Notes: a model not told the origin generated them from the letters alone. 64,000 nt of DNA from Acidovorax sp. KKS102 (GCF_000302535.1 NC_018708.1:1054001-1118000); one strand, 5' to 3'; counted from the first letter of the stretch, positions 1 through 8,933 are shown. Translations and numbers: made by a program.

Positions 1-1
1 T

Positions 2-217
2 GCCCTGGCCGTGGCGGTGGTCAGCCCCGTGGCCTATGTGCTGGTGCTGTACGCCATGCAGCAGGCGCCCCTGTCGCACGTGGCCCCTGCGCGCGAGGTG
101 TCCATGCTGTTTGCCGCGCTGATCGGCGGCCACCTGCTGGGCGAGGGTGACCGCGTGGCGCGCATCTTAGGTGCGCTGTGCATTGCGGCAGGTGTCACGG
201 CCCTGGCCTTGGGATGA
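2..217 (+). CDS. EamA/DMT-family transporter, C-terminal fragment
   Basis: This is the last 71 codons of a gene that begins left of the window; the frame is open to base 2. The residues form two hydrophobic helices, the first around SPVAYVLVLYAMQQAPLSHV and the second around ILGALCIAAGVTALALG, joined by a loop with AREVSMLF. That pattern, in particular A-P-A-R-E followed by a last helix with a Gly-rich start, is usual for the final repeat of EamA (drug/metabolite transporter superfamily) inner-membrane exporters. The substrate cannot be inferred. The stop codon overlaps the ATG of the next gene (ATGA), so the two are probably co-transcribed. Confidence 0.75.
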   Translation, partial: ALAVAVVSPVAYVLVLYAMQQAPLSHVAPAREVSMLFAALIGGHLLGEGDRVARILGALCIAAGVTALALG

Positions 218-1068
218 CCACCATGGCACCCCAATCCCCTTTCCAGCTACTGGGCTGTGACTTCTCCAGCAGCCCCACGCGGCGCAAACCCATCGTGCTG
301 GCGCTGGGCCAACGCCAGGGCGCGCGCGTGGCGCTCACCGCGCTGCAACCGATCGACACACGGGCCGCATTCGGCCAGTGGCTGGCGCAGCCCGGCGACT
401 GGGTGGGCGGTTTTGATCTGCCCTTTGGCCTGCCGCGCGAGCTGGTGCAGGCGCTGGGCTGGCCCACCGACTGGATCGCCTGCATGCAGCAGTACCGCCG
501 CCTAAGCCGCGAGCAGATCCGCGCGCAGTTTGCGGCGTTCTGCGACGCGCGGCCCGTGGGGGGCAAGTTTGCCCACCGCGCCACCGACAGGCCCGCAGGC
601 TCCAGTCCGTCGATGAAATGGGTGAACCCGCCCGTGGCCTACATGCTGCATGCGGGTCTGCCGCTGCTGCTGGACGCCGGCGTGCACCTGCCCGGCCTGC
701 ACGCAGGCGACCCCCGTCGCGTGGCGCTGGAGGCCTACCCCGGCCTGCTCGCGCGCGAGGTGCTGCAGCGCCGCAGCTACAAGAGCGACGACCGCGCCAA
801 GCAGACGCCTGACCGCCTCATCGCCCGCAAAGACCTGGTCAACGCGCTGGAGCTGGGCCAGACCCGCCTGGGCCTGCGCCTCAAGCTCAGCCACGCCCAG
901 CGCGACGCGCTGGTGCAGGACGCCAGCGGCGACAGCCTGGACGCCGTGCTGTGCCTGCTGCAGGCCGCCTGGGCCCAGCAGCGCCATGCCGAGGGCGACG
1001 CGCTTTACGGCCTGCCGCCGGGGCTCGATCCACTCGAAGGCTGGATCGTCACCGCGGACAAGCCCTGA
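214..1068 (+). CDS. DUF429 domain protein
   Basis: The protein has 284 residues. The ATG at 214 overlaps the previous stop (ATGA); a second ATG at 223 is possible. The N-terminal strand LLGCDFSSSPTRRKPIVLA, then the acidic stretch W-V-G-G-F-D-L-P-F-G, and a later E-A-Y-P-G motif with K-x-D-D-R and a C-terminal D-A-V-L-C residue run resemble DUF429, a family predicted to have an RNase-H-like fold. No biochemical role is established for this group as far as I know. Two-gene coupling with an EamA exporter is seen, but it gives no functional clue. Family assignment is by pattern recognition only. Confidence 0.7.
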   Translation: MTTMAPQSPFQLLGCDFSSSPTRRKPIVLALGQRQGARVALTALQPIDTRAAFGQWLAQPGDWVGGFDLPFGLPRELVQALGWPTDWIACMQQYRRLSREQIRAQFAAFCDARPVGGKFAHRATDRPAGSSPSMKWVNPPVAYMLHAGLPLLLDAGVHLPGLHAGDPRRVALEAYPGLLAREVLQRRSYKSDDRAKQTPDRLIARKDLVNALELGQTRLGLRLKLSHAQRDALVQDASGDSLDAVLCLLQAAWAQQRHAEGDALYGLPPGLDPLEGWIVTADKP

Positions 1069-1152
1069 CCGACGATTCCGCCGCTTTTCCAGGCATTGGC
1101 CCGCCGCAGGCTGCGTAGCATGGGCGGGACACGTTGGATGCTTTGTTTGCCC

Positions 1153-1383
1153 ATGCCTTTCGCCCCCCGCCTTTGGAGCGTGCTGTGCGCGCTGGTTGTC
1201 TTGCTGGCCCCGCTGCTGGTACAGGCCGCCCCCGCGCCCTGGTATTACTGGCGCAGCCTGGTCGATGGACAGCGCGTGTGCGCACAAACCTCGCCCGGCC
1301 CGGGCTGGGAACAGGACAGCGCCGCCTACGAAGGCCCTGGCTGCCAGCCGCGCCGCAAGGTACTGGTTGTGCCCATGCGGTGA
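1153..1383 (+). CDS. small exported protein of unknown function
   Basis: The predicted protein has 76 residues from the ATG at 1153; an in-frame ATG at 1138 gives five more. Residues 1-24 form a signal peptide: basic start, the hydrophobic run LWSVLCALVVLLAPLLVQA, and an A-x-A cleavage site. The mature part is about 52 residues with two Cys that could form a disulfide, and it is rich in Trp, Pro and Arg. No family is recognised. It stands alone between the DUF429 gene and a repeat copy. Confidence 0.5.
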   Translation: MPFAPRLWSVLCALVVLLAPLLVQAAPAPWYYWRSLVDGQRVCAQTSPGPGWEQDSAAYEGPGCQPRRKVLVVPMR

Positions 1384-1417
1384 CGGGTCGCTCGGTAGGT
1401 GGTGCACAGGCGGTTGT

Positions 1418-1472
1418 TATAAAAAACATAGCTATCAGCGCTTATCGCATAAGCGCTAGCAGCCAAAAATGC
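1418..1472 (+). repeat. dispersed palindromic element, copy A
   Basis: This AT-rich patch has a nearly perfect hairpin: AGCGCTTAT (1437-1445), a three-base loop, ATAAGCGCT (1449-1457), flanked by CATAGCTAT on the left and AGCAGCCAAAAA on the right. The same arrangement, ATAGCTGC then AGCGCTT then a spacer then AGCGCT, recurs at several other intergenic places in this window. It lies in the 115-bp gap before the phosphatase gene, so it may sit in that mRNA leader. Function is unknown. Confidence 0.75.
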
Positions 1473-1498
1473 TTGCAATCATGTGCATGCATTCGATA

Positions 1499-2179
1499 AT
1501 GGCACGCATGACTGAATTGATCCTGATCCGCCACGGCGAGACCGACTGGAACCGCGAACTGCGCTTTCAGGGCCACGTGGATGTCCCCCTCAACGCCATT
1601 GGCCACGAACAGGCCCGCCGCCTGGCCGAGCGCCTGGCTGCAGAGCGCCCCGTGGTGCACCACCTCATCTGCAGCGACCTCATCCGCACCCAGCAGACCG
1701 CCACGCCCAGCCTGAAGGTGCTGTTTCCCCAGGCCCGCATCGACACCCTCACCGACAGTGCCCTGCGCGAGCAAAACTTTGGCGTGGTGGACGGCAAGCG
1801 CGTGGACGACGTCAAGCAGGAGCACGCCGACGCATGGAACCAGTGGCTGCGCTTTGAAGCCGACTATGGCATGCCCGGCGGCGAGACCACCCGCCAGTTC
1901 CACACCCGCGTGATGGACGCCGTCTACCGCATCGCCCAGCAGCACAGCGGCCAGACGGTGATGGTCGTCACCCATGGCGGCGTGCTCGACATGATCTGGC
2001 GCACTGCGCGCGGCACAGGGCTGGACGGCCCGCGCCAGAGCGACATCCCCAACGCGGGGCTCAACCGTGTGCGGGTGAGTGGAGAAGCGGTGGAGGTGCT
2101 GGACTGGGCCGATGTGCGGCACCTGGCGGATTTGCCGGAGCAGCCGGTGTATGACCAGACGAAGTTGGTGGTGCGGTGA
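1499..2179 (+). CDS. histidine phosphatase family protein (phosphoglycerate mutase-like)
   Basis: The protein has 226 residues; a second ATG at 1508 would give 223. The family signature is clear: LILIRHGETDWN near the N-terminus carries the catalytic His of the RHG motif, R-x-Q-G-H-V-D-V-P-L-N follows, S-D-L-x-R-T-x-Q-T-A comes near residue 60, and VVTHGGVLDMI carries the second catalytic His. These enzymes transfer phosphate through a phosphohistidine; members include cofactor-dependent mutases and broad phosphatases, and sequence alone does not separate them. Its length (shorter than the usual ~250 of GpmA) favours a GpmB/CobC-like phosphatase. It is a single gene with a palindromic repeat in its leader. 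Confidence 0.85.
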   Translation: MARMTELILIRHGETDWNRELRFQGHVDVPLNAIGHEQARRLAERLAAERPVVHHLICSDLIRTQQTATPSLKVLFPQARIDTLTDSALREQNFGVVDGKRVDDVKQEHADAWNQWLRFEADYGMPGGETTRQFHTRVMDAVYRIAQQHSGQTVMVVTHGGVLDMIWRTARGTGLDGPRQSDIPNAGLNRVRVSGEAVEVLDWADVRHLADLPEQPVYDQTKLVVR

Positions 2180-2319
2180 GTGGCAGTGGTATCTGTTGTT
2201 GGCAATGAAATGCCAGCAGCTTGGGCTTGCACCACCTACCCGTGATACGCCGTGCCGGGGTCACGCGATAGAGCAGAGGCAGGTCACTTGCTAGATGGCC
2301 AGCCTGAAGGCTGGTTGTG

Positions 2320-2736
2320 CTATTTGCCGATGCGAATCTTGAATGGCTTGAAGTCGCGGATGACGAGTGCTTTTGACTTTAAGAGGTCAGTCCGTTTGCC
2401 ATCGATAGCGGCAGTTGCCTTGTTCACCACAATGACGAGATCATCCGAGCAGAGTTCCTCGCTCTCCAGAAACGCGTCAGCGTACCGATCGGCAGCAGAT
2501 TGCCCGAATCGAGGAATTTCCAGAACACCTGACGCCACCCGTTTATTTGCTTTGTTCAAGACGGTCACCGCTACCTGCAGGTTTTTGACTTCTTCCATCC
2601 CGCTGTCAAAAGAAAACACAGCAGAGCATTGACCTTGACCAGCCCACACCGTGTTGGAATGCCAGAAGTCAATGGCATGCGCTTGTGCTGCGAGGCCTGA
2701 AAGGATGATCAATATCGCTGGTGCAAATCGCTTCAT
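2320..2736 (-). CDS. small exported protein, possibly IrmA-like
   Basis: The protein has 138 residues when started at the ATG at 2736; an upstream ATG at 2754 adds six. There is a typical signal peptide (MKRF, then AILIILSGLAAQAHA). The mature part starts I-D-F-W-H-S-N-T-V-W-A-G-Q-G-Q-C and is predicted to be mostly beta, with two Cys. The W-x-x-Q-G-x-C start followed by F-x-F-D-S-G reminds me of the IrmA family (a secreted fibronectin-type-III-like fold in uropathogenic E. coli), but this is a memory-based similarity and not verified. It is the last gene on the minus strand before the phosphatase and faces it tail to tail. Confidence 0.6.
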   Translation of the reverse strand: MKRFAPAILIILSGLAAQAHAIDFWHSNTVWAGQGQCSAVFSFDSGMEEVKNLQVAVTVLNKANKRVASGVLEIPRFGQSAADRYADAFLESEELCSDDLVIVVNKATAAIDGKRTDLLKSKALVIRDFKPFKIRIGK

Positions 2737-2809
2737 TTGAGATTCCTGTGTCATGAAAATGTCGGTGGCTTCTGTGGAGGACCGCTCGGCTGTCTTGGTG
2801 CTGAGTCCG

Positions 2810-4159
2810 CTATGTCGCCGACGGTAGCCCTAACACGCTGTTTATCGCCCTGATCTGCCTTGCCAACCGCACCGACTCCGGCTGCCCATTCACCATCGGC
2901 TGCACTACGTTCTGCACCGCCCCCCACTGCCCGTTGCGCTGCAGTGCATCCAGCCAGATCTGGTGGAACAGATCCCGCTGCGCATGGCTTCCTCCAATCT
3001 CCACCAGCCGGGGCAGAGCCACGCCCAGTTTCTCCACCGCCGTCGCCCAGTCGCCCTGCGCATGCGCCAGCAGGCCGTGGGCGGCAGGCACGCATACCTG
3101 CTGCCACACGGTGCGCTCGTGTGCCTCGGTGCGGGTGGCGGCGTGGGCTGCGATGTTGTTGTGCAGCGTGCGTGCGGCCTCCATGCGGCCTGCGCGGGCC
3201 AGGCCGTAGAGGTATTGCAGGTCCAGGAAGGGCAGTACATGGTCTGCCAGGCGCGGCGCCAGGTGGTCGGCCACGTCGGCCCAGCGGTCGCCCACGTCCA
3301 CGCCCGCCAGCTCCAGCCGGGCGAGCAGGGACACGGCGTTGATCTGGTCCTGGGTGTATTCCTTGACCACGCCCCACACCTGGCTGTCGTAGAGCGCCAG
3401 CACTTCGGCATGCCGGTCTTGCTCCAGCAAAAACAGCGCCTGGTGCCACCAGTTGTGCGTGACCATGAAGGAGTTCAGGTCCGTCCAGGTGTCGCTCACG
3501 CTGGCCATGAAGTCTGTACCTTCGCGGATGCGGCCCTGGGTCAGCATGACGTGGGCCAGCGCGTGGTGGGCCCAGGGTTCTTTGCGGCACAGGGTGATGG
3601 CGTGGCGGGCGGCGCTTTCGGCCTCGGGCAGGCGGTGGCATTGCTCCCAGCCAAAGGCCAGCATGCCGTGCAGGTAGGGCACCTCGGCCGCTGCGGGCAG
3701 GGCCTGCAGTGCCAGGCGCAGCATGCCGGGTGAGTCGCCACGGTTGAACAAATGGTATTGGCCGAGCTTGAGGGACGCGAGGTCGCGCGGGTGCAGGCGG
3801 GCTTGCTCCTCGTGCAGTGCAATGGCGCGGGGCAGGTCACCATCCACCCAGGCGGCGATGGCGGCCACAAAGCGTTGCTCACGCTCGGTAGCATCTGCGG
3901 CACGGGCCAGGGCCTGGTCGATGAAGGTGCGCGCGTTGCGCGGGGCGTCTGCCGACTCGGCAAACATGTGCAGCGCCGCGCAGCTGGCCTGGACGATGGG
4001 GCTGGTGTCGGCCGCTGCGTTCAGCACGTTCACCGCGCGGGCTTCGCAGGCGATGAAGCCTTCTACAAAGTCATTCAGCGCTGTCGCGCTGGTTTCGTCC
4101 TGCAGCGTGATGGGGTTGCCCAGGCTGTCGGTCATGCGGGTGTGCGTGGAGGATGGCAT
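2810..4159 (-). CDS. tetratricopeptide repeat protein, TTC38-like
   Basis: The protein has 449 residues, is soluble and almost wholly helical, with no signal peptide. Helix-pair repeats are visible, for example E-x-x-F-V-A-A-I-A-A-W-V-D-G-D near residue 100, then H-P-R-D-L-A-S-L-K-L-G-Q, P-Y-L-H-G-M-L-A-F-G-W-E-Q and P-W-A-H-H-A-L-A-H-V. The order G-M-L-A-F-G then W-A-H-H-A-x-A-H-V then T-H-N-W-W-H is what I associate with the tetratricopeptide repeat protein 38 group, found in animals and bacteria with no known reaction. It lies at the distal end of the peptide transporter/amidase operon on the same strand, 23 bases after the preceding gene, so it may share that transcript. Confidence 0.75.
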   Translation of the reverse strand: MPSSTHTRMTDSLGNPITLQDETSATALNDFVEGFIACEARAVNVLNAAADTSPIVQASCAALHMFAESADAPRNARTFIDQALARAADATEREQRFVAAIAAWVDGDLPRAIALHEEQARLHPRDLASLKLGQYHLFNRGDSPGMLRLALQALPAAAEVPYLHGMLAFGWEQCHRLPEAESAARHAITLCRKEPWAHHALAHVMLTQGRIREGTDFMASVSDTWTDLNSFMVTHNWWHQALFLLEQDRHAEVLALYDSQVWGVVKEYTQDQINAVSLLARLELAGVDVGDRWADVADHLAPRLADHVLPFLDLQYLYGLARAGRMEAARTLHNNIAAHAATRTEAHERTVWQQVCVPAAHGLLAHAQGDWATAVEKLGVALPRLVEIGGSHAQRDLFHQIWLDALQRNGQWGAVQNVVQPMVNGQPESVRLARQIRAINSVLGLPSAT

Positions 4160-4182
4160 GGGGCATTGTTCGGTCGCTGGGT

Positions 4183-4791
4183 TCAGCCGCCGTTGATCAA
4201 GGTCAGGTAGGCGTTGCGGGTTTCGGCGGACACCGAGGCCACGAGCTGTTCGTGCGGCGTCTGGTGCCGCGCCAGCATGCGGGCGCTGGCCACGGTTTTG
4301 GACTTGCAGTACCAGTGGCAGGTGTGCTGCATCAGAAACAGCTCGGCCGTCATCATGTAGGCGCGGTCCTTGGGCGACAGGTGGCTGGTGTTCTGCACCA
4401 CATGGGCAATGCCGCGCGCATGGATGGCCAGGGCTCGGCGCACGTCAAAGGTCATGGCGGGCAGCAGCTTGTCGGCAAACGGTATCGGCACGGAGAGCCG
4501 GCTGACGCGGGCGTGGGCTTCGTCCACCTTGGCAAAGTCGGCGGCAAAGCGGCTGAATTGCTCGCTCAGCTGCGACTCGGTGGTGCTCAGCAGGCTCCAG
4601 ATCTGGCTGCGGCGCTCGTCGGTGCTCTCGCCCAGGGCGCGCAGGTAGCCGTCGGTCAGCGCCTCCATCAGCTTTTCGATCTGGTAGTTGGCCAGGTGTT
4701 TGCCCAACAGTGCAATGCGCTTGCGCTGCTCTTTGGCGTTGAGCATGAAGGTGCCGGTGGCGATGAGGATCGCCAGGATGATGATGTCCAT
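4183..4791 (-). CDS. conserved hypothetical protein with one N-terminal membrane segment
   Basis: The predicted protein has 202 residues from the ATG at 4791. Residues 1-16 (MDIIILAILIATGTFM) form a single hydrophobic anchor followed at once by K-E-Q-R-K-R, so the rest is expected in the cytoplasm. The remainder is helical and charged, with H-T-C-H-W-Y-C-K-S-K near residue 162, where the spacing of Cys and His could bind metal, although this is weak. No family is recognised. Between it and the amidase lies a GC hairpin (GGGGGC around 4868, then CCCCC) without a T-tract; a transcript from the amidase may be attenuated there. Confidence 0.6.
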   Translation of the reverse strand: MDIIILAILIATGTFMLNAKEQRKRIALLGKHLANYQIEKLMEALTDGYLRALGESTDERRSQIWSLLSTTESQLSEQFSRFAADFAKVDEAHARVSRLSVPIPFADKLLPAMTFDVRRALAIHARGIAHVVQNTSHLSPKDRAYMMTAELFLMQHTCHWYCKSKTVASARMLARHQTPHEQLVASVSAETRNAYLTLINGG

Positions 4792-4915
4792 GCGGTGGTG
4801 GGATGGTTGTGTGTGGTGGTAACCCCAGGAGGGGTGTAATCGGTTCAAGGAGGACCCGCCCGCCAGGGGGCGTCGCCCCCAAGGTTACCAACAACAACGC
4901 ATGACAGACGCAGGG

Positions 4916-6319
4916 TTATGCCGCAGGCGGCCGGGGCCATGCGCGCTGGGGCTCGCGGATGAGTTCGAAGGCATGCGCGACCTGCAGCACGCCCAGGTCG
5001 TCAAAACGCGCACCCGCAATCTGCAGGCCGATGGGCAAACCCGCGCGGGTGTACCCGCAGTTGACCGAGGCCGCAGGCTGCTCGGACATGTTGAACGGCA
5101 CGGTGAAGCCGATGTGTTCCAGCGGGCGCAGCGGGTCGTTGGTGGGCGAGGGCAGCTCGGCCTGGAAGGCGACGTTGGGCGCCACGGGCGAGATCACGTA
5201 GTCGAACGCGCTGCAGGCCTTGACCGTGTTCACGCGGGTCAGGTGGAACTGGTGGCTGGCGTTAAAGACTTCGGTGCCGCTCATGCCGGCAGCGCTGTCG
5301 GCCCAGGTGCGGATGTAGGGCAGCACCTTGTCGCGCCGCGCCGCAGGCAGGGCTTGCAGGTCGATGTGGGACCGCATGCGCCAGAAATGGTCCATGCCGT
5401 CGAGCATGGCCTGGGTCATGAAGGGCGCCATGGGCACGATGGTGGCGCCGGCGGCTTCCATGAGTTTTGCTGCGCGCTCCACGGCGGCCTTCACTTCGGG
5501 TTCTACCGGCAGGCCGCAGCCTGCATCCAGCAGCAGGCCGATGCGCAGGCCGCGCAGGCGCTCGGCGCCCTTGTTGAACTGGCCCCAGGCGATGTCCTGG
5601 TAGGGCAGGCTCATGCTGTCGCGTGCGTCGGGCTGGCTCAGCACCTGCATCATCAGCGCGGCGTCGGCCACGGTGCGGGTCATGGGGCCGGCGGCGCGCC
5701 CGGTGTAAGGCGGGTCAATCGGGATGCGGCCCAGGCTGGGCTTGAGGCTGAAGATGCCGCACCAGCTGGCGGGCAGGCGCAGCGAGCCACCGATGTCGGT
5801 GCCAATGTGCAGCGGGCCGTAGCCCGCAGCGGCCGCCGCGCCGCCACCGGCGCTGGAGCCGCCGGGGCCCTTGCTCACGTCCCAGGGGTTGCGCGACAGC
5901 GGGTGAAAGGTGGACAGGCCCGAGGACAGCATGCCGTAGTCGGGCATGGTGGTCTTGGCGACGATGACGGCACCGGCCTCGCGCATGCGGGCGGCAGGGG
6001 GTGCGTCGGCGGCAGCGGGCACCAGCTCGACGGCGGCCGTGCCCAGCGGGGTGGGGTCGCCTTCGGTGGCAATGTTTTCCTTGATGGTGCTGGGCACGCC
6101 GTCGAGCGCGCCCTTGGGCTCGCCGCGCAGCCAGCGGGCCTCGGAGGCTCGGGCTTGCGCCAGGGCGGCCTCGGGGCGCAGCAGGTAGGTGGCCTGGATG
6201 TGGGGCTCCCACCGTTCGATGTGGGCCAGCACGGCCTGCGTGACCTCAACCGGTGACAGCTTGCGCTGGCGGTAGGCGGCAATCAGGTCGTGGGCGGGCA
6301 GGTCGTGCAGTTCGGTCAT
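4916..6319 (-). CDS. amidase (amidase signature family)
   Basis: The protein has 467 residues, usual for the family. The Ser-cisSer-Lys triad of amidase-signature enzymes is present: Lys in PSTIKENIATEG, the Gly/Ser-rich GPGGSSAGGGAAAAAGYGP with the cis-Ser, and the nucleophile in HIGTDIGGSLRLPA. The start at 6319 (MTELHDLPAHDLIAAY) matches the conserved N-terminus, which usually opens with a helix of the type L-x-A-x-x-L-x-x-A-Y. These enzymes hydrolyse an amide to an acid and ammonia; the substrate is not predictable. It lies downstream of, and in line with, the ABC importer genes, so the imported compound may be an amide or amidated peptide. A palindromic repeat sits in the gap upstream. 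Confidence 0.9.
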   Translation of the reverse strand: MTELHDLPAHDLIAAYRQRKLSPVEVTQAVLAHIERWEPHIQATYLLRPEAALAQARASEARWLRGEPKGALDGVPSTIKENIATEGDPTPLGTAAVELVPAAADAPPAARMREAGAVIVAKTTMPDYGMLSSGLSTFHPLSRNPWDVSKGPGGSSAGGGAAAAAGYGPLHIGTDIGGSLRLPASWCGIFSLKPSLGRIPIDPPYTGRAAGPMTRTVADAALMMQVLSQPDARDSMSLPYQDIAWGQFNKGAERLRGLRIGLLLDAGCGLPVEPEVKAAVERAAKLMEAAGATIVPMAPFMTQAMLDGMDHFWRMRSHIDLQALPAARRDKVLPYIRTWADSAAGMSGTEVFNASHQFHLTRVNTVKACSAFDYVISPVAPNVAFQAELPSPTNDPLRPLEHIGFTVPFNMSEQPAASVNCGYTRAGLPIGLQIAGARFDDLGVLQVAHAFELIREPQRAWPRPPAA

Positions 6320-6351
6320 GGTGGAGTGGATGGTCACCGTAGCGACGTTTA

Positions 6352-6412
6352 TCAATAAAAAAGGCTGCAAGCGCTAGTGGATCAAGCGCTGGCAGCTATT
6401 GTTTTAGGAGTA
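6352..6412 (-). repeat. dispersed palindromic element, copy B
   Basis: Read on the minus strand this copy runs AATACTCCT, AAAACA, ATAGCTGCC, AGCGCTTGATCC, ACTAGCGCTTGCAGCC and then a T-run. It aligns with copy E (35212-35272) over nearly its whole length, including AATACTCCT, ATAGCTGC and CCACTAGCGCTTG. It lies in the 135-bp gap between the binding-protein gene and the amidase gene of the same operon, so it would be transcribed and could fold in the mRNA. It is among the best-preserved copies here. Confidence 0.8.
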
Positions 6413-6454
6413 TTGGCTCCTGCACGCGCCGCGTTGTGTTGCGGCGCGTGGCGG

Positions 6455-7945
6455 TCAGGACCAGGACAGCGCGGAGATGTCGTTGACGAACACGGGCATG
6501 TCTTTCCACAGGCCCTTGAGGTTCTTGTTGGCCACCGTGATCCACTGGTTGGAGTACAGGAAGGCGTGCACCGAGTCCTCGGCCAGCAGGCGCTGCGCAT
6601 CGCCCAGCAGCTTGGCGCGGTCGGCGGGGCGGGCGGCGTTCTTGATCTGATTGAACAGGTCGTTGAACTTGGGCGAGTTGTAGGCCCAGTAGTAGTCAGG
6701 CTTGGCAAAGTTGCCCAAGTCAAAGGGCTCCACGTGGCTGATCACGGTCAGGTCATAGTTCTTGCTGCCGTAGGTGCCGCTGAGCCACTGCGCCCATTCC
6801 ACGTTCTGGATCTTGGCGACGATGCCGACCTTGGCCAGCTGGGCTGCAATCACCTCGCCACCCTGGCGGGCGTATGGCGTGGGGGGCAGCGTCATCGTCA
6901 GCTCCAGCGGCGTTTTGATGCCGGCTTCGGCCAGCAGCTTCTTGGCCTTCTCGGGGTCGTAGGGGTTCACGCCCGTGGTGTCCACGTAGCCAAACGCGCC
7001 GGGCACGTAGTGGCTGCCGATGGGCGCGCCGTAGCCGTCGCCCGCGCCTTCGATCACGGCTTTGCGGTCAATGGCGGCGGCAATGGCGCGGCGCACGCGC
7101 ACGTCGTCCAGCGGCTTCTTGCCGTTGTTGATGGCCAGGATGGTCTTGGCGCGCGAGCCGCTGACCACCACCTGGAACTTGGGGTTGGCCTTGAACTGCG
7201 CCACGCTGCGGGGGGTAACGCGGGGGAAGGCGTCCACGTCGCCCGCCAGCAGGGCCGCCACCTGGGCAGCCGGGTCGGAGATGAAGCGGAAGGTGGCGCG
7301 CTTGATCTTGATGGCCTTGGCATCGCGGTAGTCGGCCCAGGCGGTCAGCACGACCGACGAGCCCTTGTTCCACGCCTGCAGCTGGTAGGGGCCGGTGCCC
7401 ACGGGCTTGTTGGCGTTGGTGTCGGCGCTCTTGGGCTCCACGATGATGGAGGTGGCCTGGCCCAGCACGAACAGCAGGTCGGGGTCGATCTCCTTGTTGA
7501 GCAGCACGACGGTGTAGTCGTCCACCACCTGGGTGGTGATGCCGGCAAAGGTGCGCTTGTCCTTGTTGGTGCTCTTCTCGCCGCCTGCGCGGTCGTACGA
7601 GAACTTGACGGCCGCAGCGGTGAAGGGCTCGCCGTTCTGGAACTTCACGCCACGGCGCAGCTTGAAGGTGTAGGTCTTGAGGTCGGGCGAGACCTCCCAG
7701 CTTTCGGCCAGCAGGGGCGACACGCTGCCGTCGGGGTTGATCTTGGTGAGCGTCTCGAAGATGTTGTACTGAACGATCTCGGCGATGGCGGAGGCCGCAC
7801 CGGCGGTGGGGTCCAGGCCTGGGGGCTCCAGCGTCATCGCCAGCGTCACCGCATCTTTGCGGCCTTGCGCCAGGGCGCCAAGCGAGGTGGTCAAGGGCAC
7901 AGCGGCGATGGCGCCAGTGGCAAGGACGGTACGGCGGTTCAGCAT
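6455..7945 (-). CDS. ABC transporter substrate-binding protein, family 5 (peptide/nickel type)
   Basis: The protein has 496 residues. The N-terminus MLNRRTVLATGAIAAVPL has a twin-arginine-like motif followed by a hydrophobic stretch ending A-L-A-Q, so it is probably exported by Tat. The body matches SBP_bac_5 proteins: N-I-F-E-T-L near residue 62, then L-L-A-E-S-W-E-V-S-P-D and T-Y-T-F-K-L-R-x-G-V-K-F-x-N-G-E-P, and later V-G-T-G-P-Y-Q-L. In the periplasm it would capture a peptide or related solute and deliver it to the two permeases encoded upstream. It follows the ATPase genes on the same strand. The amidase downstream suggests the ligand carries an amide bond, which is an inference. Confidence 0.9.
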   Translation of the reverse strand: MLNRRTVLATGAIAAVPLTTSLGALAQGRKDAVTLAMTLEPPGLDPTAGAASAIAEIVQYNIFETLTKINPDGSVSPLLAESWEVSPDLKTYTFKLRRGVKFQNGEPFTAAAVKFSYDRAGGEKSTNKDKRTFAGITTQVVDDYTVVLLNKEIDPDLLFVLGQATSIIVEPKSADTNANKPVGTGPYQLQAWNKGSSVVLTAWADYRDAKAIKIKRATFRFISDPAAQVAALLAGDVDAFPRVTPRSVAQFKANPKFQVVVSGSRAKTILAINNGKKPLDDVRVRRAIAAAIDRKAVIEGAGDGYGAPIGSHYVPGAFGYVDTTGVNPYDPEKAKKLLAEAGIKTPLELTMTLPPTPYARQGGEVIAAQLAKVGIVAKIQNVEWAQWLSGTYGSKNYDLTVISHVEPFDLGNFAKPDYYWAYNSPKFNDLFNQIKNAARPADRAKLLGDAQRLLAEDSVHAFLYSNQWITVANKNLKGLWKDMPVFVNDISALSWS

Positions 7946-8051
7946 GTTCGGACTCTCCAGACAAAAAACCAGACAACAACCATAAAGACCCCCGGTGCAA
8001 TTTGTTACCGGGGAGGAAAGAAGCTTTTTACACCATCACACCTGCATGTGG

Positions 8052-8933
8052 TTATGCGGTTTTTGCCGTTGCCGCAGCGGCTGCCGCACGGCGCGCCCGC
8101 GCGCGGCCGGGCTGCACCTGCGGCACGGCGCCCACCAGCGACTGTGTGTAAGGGTGCTGCGCGTTGCGGAACAGCTCGCCCGGCGAGCCGCGCTCCACGA
8201 TGCGTCCCTGGTACAGCACCACCACCTCGTCGCACAGGTGGTTGACCACCGCGAGGTCATGGCTGATGAGCATGTAGGTGATGCCGAACTGCTGCTGCAG
8301 GTCTTGCATCAGGTTGAGCACCTGGGCCTGCACCGACACGTCGAGCGCGCTCACCGGCTCGTCGGCCACGATGAGGCGAGGCCGGGTGATGAGGGCGCGC
8401 GCAATCGCAATGCGCTGGCGCTGGCCGCCCGAAAATTCGTGCGGGTACTTGCCCAGGTCATTGGTGCGCAGGCCCACCTGGGTCAACACCTGGGCGGCCT
8501 GCTCGCGCTGCTCGGCGCGCGTGGTCTGGCCTTGCGCCTGCAGCGGCTCGGTCACGATGCGCTCCACCGTCTGGCGCGGGTCCAGCGACCCGTACGGGTC
8601 CTGGAACACCATCTGGAAGTCGCGCCGCGCCTGGCGCAGCTCTTCGGCGGGCAGCTGGTGCAGGTTGCGGCCCAGCAGCTCCACCGTGCCGGAGGTGGGC
8701 GCATCCAGCGCCATCACCAGCCGTGCCAGGGTGGACTTGCCCGAGCCCGATTCGCCGACGATGCCCAGGCTGCGGCCTGCGGCAATCGAGAAGTTCACGC
8801 CGTTGAGCGCATGCACCTTACCCGGCGGGCGGAACAGGTGCTCGCGGGGCAGGGTGTATTCACGCACCAGGTCGGTCACCTGGAGCAGCGGCGCGGTGGT
8901 TGGGACAGAAGTGGGGTGGGATGCCTGGGTCAT
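8052..8933 (-). CDS. ABC transporter ATP-binding protein (DppF/OppF type)
   Basis: The protein has 293 residues. The Walker A motif GESGSGKSTLARL, the signature LSGGQ-equivalent [15 protein letters not shown], and Walker B RLIVADEPVSALD are all present and intact. The N-terminal T-D-L-V-R-E-Y, the R-P-P-G-K-V-H-A-L-N-G-V-N-F pattern and the final H-P-Y-T-Q-S-L are usual for the F subunit of oligopeptide importers. The C-terminus is short and basic (R-A-R-A-R-R-A) and lacks the full Cys-rich oligopeptide tail. Its ATG overlaps the stop of the partner ATPase gene (ATGA), which indicates translational coupling. With the partner it powers the importer at the inner face of the membrane. Confidence 0.9.
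   Translation of the reverse strand: MTQASHPTSVPTTAPLLQVTDLVREYTLPREHLFRPPGKVHALNGVNFSIAAGRSLGIVGESGSGKSTLARLVMALDAPTSGTVELLGRNLHQLPAEELRQARRDFQMVFQDPYGSLDPRQTVERIVTEPLQAQGQTTRAEQREQAAQVLTQVGLRTNDLGKYPHEFSGGQRQRIAIARALITRPRLIVADEPVSALDVSVQAQVLNLMQDLQQQFGITYMLISHDLAVVNHLCDEVVVLYQGRIVERGSPGELFRNAQHPYTQSLVGAVPQVQPGRARARRAAAAAATAKTA

Noticed and set aside
6377..8245. A 622-codon plus-strand frame opposite the binding-protein gene
   Set aside because: It is antisense of a full-length family-5 binding protein and has no domain signature.
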